Shown here one piece after another: positions 56,321-64,000 of a stretch of DNA of 64,000 nucleotides. Numbering within the stretch: position 1 is the stretch's first letter; the number at the start of each line of letters is the position of its first letter. The position numbers were made by a program, and so were the translations under genes. The stretch spans positions 1,426,001-1,490,000 of the forward strand of contig NC_019779.1 of the NCBI RefSeq assembly GCF_000317635.1, read 5' to 3'. A model generated the notes under the pieces. That model did no database searches. It saw only the letters and a program-made list of their open reading frames with translations, and had not been told where the DNA came from. This DNA is from Halothece sp. PCC 7418. Lineage in GTDB: Bacteria; Cyanobacteriota; Cyanobacteriia; Cyanobacteriales; Rubidibacteraceae.

Positions 56321-57625
56321 ATGCTCTTTTCGCAACAGTATCCCCGCTTGTGGTTGTGGGGACAGAGATTCTTTTTTATTTTGCCTCTCCAGCCCACGAT
56401 CGGCTCTTTAGGGCTTCTCGCGATCGCGCTGCTTGCGATTCAAACCGCCCCCAGAGAACTCCTCAAACGTCCTTTTAATTGGGGGTTATTTGCCCTCACC
56501 GCTTGGCTTTTACTCACCGCAACAACCGCAGAATATCAAACCGAAGCCTGGTTAGGACTCGCGAATTTTATCCCTTTTTTTCTGATCTTTGTCGGATTCA
56601 ATCTCCTAATCGAAACCCCCCGTCAGTTGCGACGATTAGCAGAATTAGGGGTGATCAGTGCTGTCATGGTCGCGGTCATCGGAATTGGACAAATTGCCTT
56701 GAGTTGGCAAACGCCAGAAGCCTTACAACCCCTTTTGGGCTGGGTTTTAGACCCGAGGGGAAATCCTTCAGGGCGGTTAGCATCGGTGTTTATGTATGCC
56801 AATATTGCGGGGGCTTACTTATTAATCATGTTTACGCTTGCTTTGGGATTGTGGGTGGAGTGCTATCGTTTCCATCGTCAACAGGTCTGGCGTTGGCTAG
56901 GATTAACTGTCAGTCTCATTTTAATCGCGATCGCGCTGTTTCTCACCAGTTCTCGCAATGCTTGGGCGGTTGGCTTTTTAGTCACCGTCGTTTATGTCAT
57001 TTATCTCTGCTGGTACTGGTTATTAGCCGTAGCTGCTGTGATCTTAACTGCGATTCTTGGTGCTGCTTTTGCCCCGCCTCCTCTCAATCAAGGGTTGCGT
57101 GTGATGATTCCGCGTTCGATTTGGGCGCGTCTCAATGATCAAATGTACCGCGATCGCGCAACAGAAACGCTTCGCACCACCCAATGGCAATTTACATGGG
57201 ATTTAATGCAAGATCGTCCTTTTCTCGGCTGGGGCTTACGGAACTTTACTCCGCTTTATCAAGACCAAATGGGCATTTGGCTGGGACATCCCCATAACTT
57301 CCCCCTGATGTTGAGTGCAGAAATTGGCATTCCTGGGCTGTTGTTGTTGTTGGGATTAATCGGCAGCGCGATCGTTCGAGGGAGTATTTTAGTCAGCATT
57401 TGGTCACATCTGATGCCAACTCCAAACTCTCAAGAATGGAAACAAAATCAACTTATTTTCTTGAGCTTTATCATTGCCTTTTGCGCCCTCAGCCTGTTTA
57501 ATCTCCTTGATATCACCCTTTTTGACCTCCGTCTTAACCTTCTTGCTTGGCTATTGCTAGCTGGAATCAATGGCGTGAGTCATCATTACCGTCACTTACA
57601 ATTAGGCTTCAAACTAATGCGCTAG
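56321..57625 (+). CDS. O-antigen ligase-like polytopic membrane protein
   Basis: A 434-residue protein with about ten membrane helices and the Wzy_C loop (RTTQWQFTWDLMQDRPFLGW followed by GLRNF, then WLGHPHNFPLMLSAEIGIPG). It acts in the cytoplasmic membrane on glycans; related cyanobacterial proteins include IctB, but identity is not implied. It directly follows the YaaW-type gene with no gap. Its 3' end overlaps the convergent response-regulator gene by 12 bases. Confidence 0.75.
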   Translation: MLFSQQYPRLWLWGQRFFFILPLQPTIGSLGLLAIALLAIQTAPRELLKRPFNWGLFALTAWLLLTATTAEYQTEAWLGLANFIPFFLIFVGFNLLIETPRQLRRLAELGVISAVMVAVIGIGQIALSWQTPEALQPLLGWVLDPRGNPSGRLASVFMYANIAGAYLLIMFTLALGLWVECYRFHRQQVWRWLGLTVSLILIAIALFLTSSRNAWAVGFLVTVVYVIYLCWYWLLAVAAVILTAILGAAFAPPPLNQGLRVMIPRSIWARLNDQMYRDRATETLRTTQWQFTWDLMQDRPFLGWGLRNFTPLYQDQMGIWLGHPHNFPLMLSAEIGIPGLLLLLGLIGSAIVRGSILVSIWSHLMPTPNSQEWKQNQLIFLSFIIAFCALSLFNLLDITLFDLRLNLLAWLLLAGINGVSHHYRHLQLGFKLMR

Positions 57626-58276
57626 ACGGTTTTGAATCGCCCAACGAGCTAATTCTGTCCGATTATGAAGACGAGTTTTATTCAACATATTGGAAACATG
57701 AGACTCAACCGTGCGCTGACTAACATTGAGTTTTTCCGCAATCTCGCGATTGGCTAATCCTTGAGCAACAAACTGGACAACTTTTGTTTCCGTCCGAGTC
57801 AGCGTCACATCCGCAGGGACATGGATTTTTTCACCTTGTTGCGCCCCATCAACACTACCCCCACTTTTATCGATCAACCGTTGGGCTTGCTTGAGGGAAG
57901 ATTCCACCTGAGCGACTAACTCTTCTGGTTCAAAAGGTTTCACCAAATAAACATCAGCCCCAGTATTTAAGCCTTTGACGCGATCCGTCGTTTGTCCTTT
58001 AGCAGATAAAAACAGAACGGGAATCCAACTAATTCGGCTATCTTGGCGAACCTGCTTCACCAATTCATAGCCATCCATTTCTGGCATCATAATATCGCAA
58101 ATAATGAGATCTGGAACTTCATGTTCTAAGATTTCCAGTGCATCTCGTCCGTTATCAGCAGTTGTGACTTGATACCCTTGAAATTCCAAATAGTCTTGTA
58201 CTAATAGGATCAAATTGGGATCATCATCAACGAGAAGTAATTTTTTGGTTTCGTTATCGACTGGGTTATCTTTCAT
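57614..58276 (-). CDS. NarL/LuxR-type response regulator
   Basis: A 220-residue two-domain regulator. The receiver domain has KLLLVDDDPNLI, the phospho-Asp in LIICDIMMPEMDGYEL, and YLVKPFEPEEL with the Lys. After a linker, the LuxR HTH reads LTRTETKVVQFVAQGLANRE followed by IAEKLNVSQRTVESHVSNML. No sensor kinase is adjacent. Start at the internal Met (MKDNPVDNETKK); a longer frame to 58363 would overlap the next gene. Confidence 0.88.
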   Translation of the reverse strand: MKDNPVDNETKKLLLVDDDPNLILLVQDYLEFQGYQVTTADNGRDALEILEHEVPDLIICDIMMPEMDGYELVKQVRQDSRISWIPVLFLSAKGQTTDRVKGLNTGADVYLVKPFEPEELVAQVESSLKQAQRLIDKSGGSVDGAQQGEKIHVPADVTLTRTETKVVQFVAQGLANREIAEKLNVSQRTVESHVSNMLNKTRLHNRTELARWAIQNRLAH

Positions 58277-58359
58277 CTGTAGGTATTCAATAAGTGAGAG
58301 AAAGTCTTTTCGTGCAAAATTAAAAGGGTTGGCAACGCACTTAAGTATTTTACCGCAAA

Positions 58360-58806
58360 TCACCTATCATTACTATCTTGTGATTCACTATTTTCTGTTA
58401 TTCCTACCAAAGGATGAGTTACTAACAAATAATCTGTAACCACTTGATTGTTGAGTAAATGTTCTTGAATAATCCGCTCGATCGCGCTGGGAGTCACCTG
58501 ATGATACCAAACCCCGTCAGGATACACCAACAAGATAGGACCCGAGCAACACACCCGTAAACAATTGGCTTTCGTCCGAAACACCAAACAAGAGGGATCA
58601 TTGCTTGGGTCATCCAGTCCCAATTCTTGCAGTCGTCGCTTCAAATAGTTCCAAGATTCTAACCCCGCCTCATGAGAACAGCACTTTGGCTTCGTTTGAT
58701 CCGCACATAAAAAAAGATGTCGTTGAATTTTCTGTAATCCTAAACGCTCCACTGTTGCTTGTAGCGTTTCTGGACATGGTTCATTCACTGCGGTTGTTTC
58801 TTCCAT
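58360..58806 (-). CDS. Thioredoxin-like [2Fe-2S] ferredoxin-domain protein
   Basis: A 148-residue protein with the cluster cysteines in [14 protein letters not shown] and [20 protein letters not shown], the pattern of stand-alone thioredoxin-fold [2Fe-2S] ferredoxins related to the HoxE/NuoE C-terminus. It is soluble and probably an electron carrier of unknown partner. Divergent from groES. Confidence 0.8.
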   Translation of the reverse strand: MEETTAVNEPCPETLQATVERLGLQKIQRHLFLCADQTKPKCCSHEAGLESWNYLKRRLQELGLDDPSNDPSCLVFRTKANCLRVCCSGPILLVYPDGVWYHQVTPSAIERIIQEHLLNNQVVTDYLLVTHPLVGITENSESQDSNDR

Positions 58807-58863
58807 TCTGACCCCACCTCAAGACTCGAAAAACAGGTACGGAAACCCACACTTATCCGTCAG

Positions 58864-58918
58864 TTGCCAAGCCGTTGTTAATTCGGCTAAATTAGCACTC
58901 AGAACAAGAGAGTGCTAA
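58864..58918 (+). promoter_or_regulatory. groESL promoter with CIRCE operator
   Basis: TTGCCA (58864-58869) and TAAATT (58888-58893) lie 18 bp apart. The CIRCE element TTAGCACTC (58892-58900), nine-base spacer, GAGTGCTAA (58910-58918) is perfect and starts at the -10 box. HrcA represses groESL through this site until heat shock. Confidence 0.9.
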
Positions 58919-58937
58919 AAAAAGAGGAACTTAACTT

Positions 58938-59249
58938 ATGGCAACTGTATCCCTTAGTGTATCCACTGTCAAACCCCTTGCAGACCGCGTTTTTGTCAAG
59001 ATTAGTCCCCAGGAAGAAAAAACCGCAGGCGGAATCCTTCTCCCTGATACGGCAAAAGAAAAACCCCAGGTGGGAGAAGTCGTTCAAGTCGGTCCTGGCA
59101 AACGCAATGATGACGGAAGCCGTACTGAACCAGAAGTGAAAGTTGGCGATCAAGTTCTCTACTCCAAATACGCGGGAACTGATATCAAACTTGGTCAAGA
59201 TGACTATGTTCTTCTTTCTGAAAAAGACATTCTTGCCATTGTTAACTAA
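58938..59249 (+). CDS. groS: Co-chaperonin GroES
   Basis: A 103-residue protein with [20 protein letters not shown] and [19 protein letters not shown], the mobile loop included. It caps the GroEL ring in the cytosol. CIRCE lies 20 bp upstream and groEL 36 bp downstream. Confidence 0.96.
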   Translation: MATVSLSVSTVKPLADRVFVKISPQEEKTAGGILLPDTAKEKPQVGEVVQVGPGKRNDDGSRTEPEVKVGDQVLYSKYAGTDIKLGQDDYVLLSEKDILAIVN

Positions 59250-59270
59250 GTCAACCATATAAAGGATTAA

Positions 59271-60911
<1,641 letters not shown>

Positions 60912-60975
60912 ACACTAACGCCGAAGAAAATTAGAAGTAGGGTTGGCTTTGTCCGCCCTACTGTTTCGGTTTTGT

Positions 60976-61003
60976 ACCCTGCTTGTTCAAGGCAGGGTTT
61001 TTG
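60976..61003 (+). terminator. Intrinsic terminator after groEL
   Basis: ACCCTGC (60976-60982) pairs with GCAGGGT (60992-60998) and runs into five T. A second inverted repeat AGTAGGG / CCCTACT lies just before it at 60936-60962. Confidence 0.75.
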
Positions 61004-61023
61004 GGTTGATAACTGGCAATCAA

Positions 61024-61254
61024 ATGACAAAAAAACAGAAATTTCCTCATCTTGTTGGCTCAAAATGGACAGCGCAGAAAAAAACCTGGGGCTGGCGACA
61101 TTTTGAAGTCGTTAATCGTAAAAATCAAGGAAAGTGGGTTTTTGCAGAAATGGTCGCCTCTTGTGATGCCAATGTGCGTTTTTGGATTAATGCTCAGCAA
61201 CTCAAAGATCGAGATTTGTGGAAACCGGGTTGGACTCCCCTGCAAGACTTATGA
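61024..61254 (+). CDS. TIGR02450-type tryptophan-rich small protein
   Basis: A 76-residue basic protein, FPHLVGSKWTAQKKTWGWRH followed by FEVVNRK, with seven Trp, the pattern of the TIGR02450 family. Function unknown. Its stop overlaps the scpB start (ATGA). Confidence 0.75.
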   Translation: MTKKQKFPHLVGSKWTAQKKTWGWRHFEVVNRKNQGKWVFAEMVASCDANVRFWINAQQLKDRDLWKPGWTPLQDL

Positions 61255-61733
61255 ATGAGCCTCGTTTAGCTACTCAGATCGAAGCAATTTTATACTTAAA
61301 AGCACAACCCCTTTCTCTTAAAGAAATTAGCGAATATGCTCAGCGCGATCGCGCTGATGTTGAAGATGCTATCCTCGAATTAATGTCTGATTATGCCCAT
61401 CGTGATAGTGCGTTAGAGGTGGTAGAAACGCCTAATGGGTATAGTTTGCAACTGCGATCTACTTATCAGAAACTCCTCCATCATTTAGTCCCAGCCGAAT
61501 TAGGTGTTGGGGCGTTAAGAACCCTCGCCGCGATCGCGCTGAAAAATCCCATTTTACAAACAGAATTAATTGATTTACGAGGCAGCAGTGCCTATCAACA
61601 AGTGCAAGAATTAGTCGAATTAGGGTTAATTCAAAAACGCAGAGAAGGACGATCCTATTGGTTAGAGGTGACCAATACGTTTTATCAATATTTTGAAATT
61701 GATGATCTAGCGCTACTTGAAAAGGAAAGGTAA
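61251..61733 (+). CDS. scpB: Segregation and condensation protein ScpB
   Basis: A 160-residue tandem winged-helix protein, LATQIEAILYLKAQPLSLKE and LRTLAAIALKNPILQTELID with LRGSSAYQQVQELVELGLIQ, matching ScpB, the kleisin-binding subunit of the Smc-ScpAB condensin. scpA is not adjacent. The start ATG overlaps the preceding stop by four bases. Confidence 0.88.
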   Translation: MNEPRLATQIEAILYLKAQPLSLKEISEYAQRDRADVEDAILELMSDYAHRDSALEVVETPNGYSLQLRSTYQKLLHHLVPAELGVGALRTLAAIALKNPILQTELIDLRGSSAYQQVQELVELGLIQKRREGRSYWLEVTNTFYQYFEIDDLALLEKER

Positions 61734-62073
61734 GTTTGATGATCAGTCATTTGCTAGTGGGTAGTTTTTTCTTTTTCACTATTAAGCCTCTACTGGTCAC
61801 TTATCACTAGTGACTAATAAAACGCGCTGTATAGAATTGACTTCAATCACAAAAAGGAACGAAAAGGAAAGCCTTGAAGGGCTGAGTTGATACTGCTTAT
61901 GATTACTATATGTATTTTTCGATACAGAAAAGATGACGCAAAAAATACAAAATTTGACCGATTCCGATGATTAAATTGAATAATTACAGTTACGTGCCAA
62001 CTTGGGTTCATTTTTCAAACCTTGGTTGCATAAGTTTAGATTCGCCAATCGTTAAAGCAGGAAAATTTGACTG
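61734..62073. other. Upstream region of amt
   Basis: A gene-free gap of 340 bp. It contains an inverted repeat GTGACTA...(TAGTCAC-like) near 61790-61815 (CTGGTCACTTATCACTAGTG) and the NtcA-type box at 61912-61925, listed separately. Nothing else is supported. Confidence 0.5.
61912..61925 (+). promoter_or_regulatory. NtcA-type binding site
   Basis: GTATTTTTCGATAC fits GTA-N8-TAC exactly. A TACAAAAT box starts 20 bases later, a usable -10 region. NtcA with 2-oxoglutarate would activate amt under nitrogen limitation. It lies 149 bp before the amt start. Confidence 0.7.
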
Positions 62074-63588
62074 ATGATGTCTCACGCTAAACAAAAAAAG
62101 AAGGAAACTGTTTCTGGGCAGTATTCCCTTTGGAACTCACCTTTATTACAACCCTTACGCATAATTGCTCGTTCTTTCTCTCCCTATTGGTTCGCTTGCA
62201 TTCCTCTCGTTGCGCTAATTTTGATTGTTACCCAAAGTGCAGCACAAGCCCAACACGCCTTTGATCTCGAAACGGTCGATATGAGTGACCCCGCAGTGAT
62301 CAAAGGAATCCTCGATACCGTCTTTGTCTTCGTTTGTGCGGTGCTTGTCATTTTCATGAATGCGGGCTTTGGAATGCTCGAAACAGGCTTCTGTCGCCAG
62401 AAAAACGCCGTTAATATTCTCTCCAAAAACTTAATTGTCTTTGGGATTGCGGTGATTGGATACTGGGCATTGGGTTTTGCGTTTATGTATGGCTCTGGTA
62501 GTGCGTTTATGGGCTTTGCGGGCTTTTTCCTCTCCAGTAGTGACCCCGCAACCTATGGCTTAGATCCATTCCCTGCTGGCTTACCGATTTCTGTGTCTTT
62601 CTTGTTCCAAGTTGCTTTTGCTGCGACTGCAGCCACCATTGTTTCTGGGGCGGTTGCAGAACGGATTAAGTTTGTGGATTTCTTAATCTTCTCTTTCTTA
62701 TTAACTGCCATTTCCTACCCCATTAGCGGACACTGGGTTTGGGGGGGTGGTTTACTCTCTTCCATTCCTTTCTTAGGCGGGGCTGGTTTCCATGACTTCG
62801 CTGGTTCTACTGTGGTTCACTCTGTTGGCGGTTGGGCTGCGTTGATGGGGGCTGCTTTTGTCGGTCCGCGCACAGGTAAATATCGCGAAGACGGTAGCAG
62901 TAGCGCGATTCCAGGTCATAATATGAGTCTTGCCACTCTCGGCTGCTTAATTCTCTGGATTGGCTGGTATGGCTTTAACCCTGGGTCAGAATTAGCAGCA
63001 ACCCCCAATATCACTTATATTGCCATGACGACCACTCTCGCAGCAGCAGCAGGGGGCATTGCTTCGACCTTTACCTCTTGGTTTAAGGATGGTTATCCCG
63101 ATTTATCCATGATTGTTAATGGCATTCTTGCTGGTTTAGTCGGGATTACAGCAGGCTGTGATGCGATTCCTTATCCGTTTGCTGTTCTCACTGGCGCGAT
63201 CGCGGGAATTATTGTTGTTTTCGCTGTGTCTTTCTTTGATAGCATCAAAATTGATGACCCTGTTGGTGCAATCTCTGTTCACCTTGTCTGTGGTGTTTGG
63301 GGAACAATCGCCGTTGCTCTATTCGGAGGAGCAAACTTTGTCGCTCAAATCCTGGGTATTCTCACCATTGGTGGCTTTACAGTTCTCTCTAGTAGTATTG
63401 TTTGGGGAATTTTAAAAGCAACCCTTGGCGTTCGGGTTTCCATGGAAGAAGAAGTGCAAGGTCTCGATATTGGCGAACACGCGATGGAAGCCTACAGTGG
63501 CTTTGTCAAAGAAGCTGATGTTTTAAGTGGTGGTCGCAGTATGTCCATGAGTCAAGGCGGAGAAGTGCCTCGCAGTTCTGAATCGTAA
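62074..63588 (+). CDS. amt: Ammonium transporter, Amt family
   Basis: A 504-residue protein with an N-terminal hydrophobic, signal-like segment ending near [10 protein letters not shown] and then eleven membrane helices. Conserved parts include [40 protein letters not shown] and [13 protein letters not shown]. The cytoplasmic tail is about 50 residues. It takes up ammonium across the cytoplasmic membrane; the NtcA-type box upstream fits amt1-like regulation. Confidence 0.95.
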   Translation: MMSHAKQKKKETVSGQYSLWNSPLLQPLRIIARSFSPYWFACIPLVALILIVTQSAAQAQHAFDLETVDMSDPAVIKGILDTVFVFVCAVLVIFMNAGFGMLETGFCRQKNAVNILSKNLIVFGIAVIGYWALGFAFMYGSGSAFMGFAGFFLSSSDPATYGLDPFPAGLPISVSFLFQVAFAATAATIVSGAVAERIKFVDFLIFSFLLTAISYPISGHWVWGGGLLSSIPFLGGAGFHDFAGSTVVHSVGGWAALMGAAFVGPRTGKYREDGSSSAIPGHNMSLATLGCLILWIGWYGFNPGSELAATPNITYIAMTTTLAAAAGGIASTFTSWFKDGYPDLSMIVNGILAGLVGITAGCDAIPYPFAVLTGAIAGIIVVFAVSFFDSIKIDDPVGAISVHLVCGVWGTIAVALFGGANFVAQILGILTIGGFTVLSSSIVWGILKATLGVRVSMEEEVQGLDIGEHAMEAYSGFVKEADVLSGGRSMSMSQGGEVPRSSES

Positions 63589-63625
63589 ACTAACTGAAAA
63601 TCTTTCTTGGGGGATTTCCCCTCAG

Positions 63626-63650
63626 TCCCCCCAAACTGGGGGATTTTTTT
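63626..63650 (+). terminator. Intrinsic terminator after amt
   Basis: TCCCCC (63626-63631) pairs with GGGGGA (63638-63643), followed by seven T. Confidence 0.75.
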
Positions 63651-63682
63651 GGGTCGTTTTGAAATCACCACAAATAACTAAT

Positions 63683-63832
63683 AATACCATCTCGATCAAT
63701 TAGTGCTACACAACGTAGGCTGAAACCCCCCTTAGTAAGGGGAATCCCCCCTAACCCCCCTTCAATAAGGGGGGAACCCTTGGGGGGATCGTTATGTAGT
63801 GCTAGTTGATCGAAACGCTATAACTATTTGCT
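63683..63832. repeat. MITE-like element with imperfect terminal inverted repeats and nested G-rich repeat
   Basis: TCGATCAATTAGTGCTACAC near 63692 and its partner TGTAGTGCTAGTTGATCGA near 63796 are inverted copies with a few mismatches. Between them sits a CCCCCCTAACCCCCCTTCAA-type dispersed palindrome. The start AATACCATCTCGATCAA is also found near 41492 (AATACCATTTCGATCAA). No gene lies inside. Confidence 0.45.
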
Positions 63833-63919
63833 GCGGAGAATTTTCATCTGCGCTAATATACGATATGCAGATCATGTTCTGCTCTTTTTGTTGTGTTTTC
63901 ACCCCCTCTGCTTTCAATT

Positions 63920-64000
63920 ATGACTTCAATTACTTCTCGTCGTTATCACATTACTACCTTTGGCTGTCAGATGAATAAAGCTGACTCGGAACGGATGGCG
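63920..64000 (+). CDS. miaB: tRNA-2-methylthio-N6-dimethylallyladenosine synthase MiaB, 5' end only
   Basis: The last 27 codons of the window read [20 protein letters not shown] followed by [18 protein letters not shown] with A-D-S-E is the start of the UPF0004 domain of radical-SAM methylthiotransferases, with the first cluster Cys. The rest is outside the window. Confidence 0.8.
   Translation, partial: MTSITSRRYHITTFGCQMNKADSERMA

Overview
The window is cyanobacterial chromosome. The palindrome GCGATCGC (HIP1) and its GCGCGATCG variants are scattered through genes and gaps. The housekeeping genes also fit: a Rieske protein of the b6f type, a ferrochelatase with a C-terminal chlorophyll-binding helix, groESL behind a CIRCE element, an NtcA-type box before an ammonium transporter, and ScpB. 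A unicellular or halotolerant chroococcalean lineage is a guess; no rRNA or other marker is present to place it.

Layout. 1-4300: a defence island of small toxin-antitoxin modules (HicAB, a RelE-like pair, MazEF-like, VapBC) and an Rpn/DUF2887 nuclease, separated by clusters of short HIP1-containing repeats. 4393-8562: an O-antigen-ligase-like membrane protein with TPR-like repeats and an SF2 helicase. 8725-11571: a probable five-gene operon (DUF2892, second-type Rieske protein, NifX-like protein, methyltransferase, metallo-beta-lactamase-fold protein) whose promoter is covered by an inverted repeat. 11572-12287: repeats and an IS200/IS605 relic.

12288-49169 is a very large type III-B CRISPR-Cas island. 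It contains csx18, cas1, cas2, a VapBC pair, one array of about 237 identical 36-bp repeats (16117-33695, 17.6 kb), then cmr2(cas10)-cmr3-cmr4-cmr5 and a cmr6-cmr1 fusion. Two convergent CARF-domain effectors follow, one with a probable RelE-like and one with a HEPN C-terminus. Next come a kinase-fold protein, a duplicated-motif protein and a coiled-coil membrane protein, and finally a divergent P-loop kinase-WYL regulator. No cas6 is present. Repeat shape and gene content match the cyanobacterial III-Bv type, in which host RNase E makes crRNAs. Cas10 keeps GGDD, so it should make cyclic oligoadenylate for the CARF proteins.

The most unusual points are four. (i) An operator-like motif (TTCGCRTAGAAAG, usually part of an inverted repeat) recurs before csx18, before cas10, and between the WYL gene and the membrane-protein operon. 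(ii) Two CRISPR-like micro-arrays with 73-74 bp period are built out of dispersed G-rich repeats just upstream of cas1. (iii) The main array holds families of homologous but offset spacers, and two spacers that are themselves intrinsic terminators. (iv) Cmr4 appears to lack its catalytic Asp.

49274-64000 is ordinary chromosome: aldo/keto reductase, hemH, a metallochaperone, a DHNA-CoA-type thioesterase, a small photosynthesis-type membrane protein, moaD, YaaW-type protein, a second O-antigen-ligase-like protein, a response regulator, a 2Fe-2S protein, groES-groEL, scpB, amt and the start of miaB.
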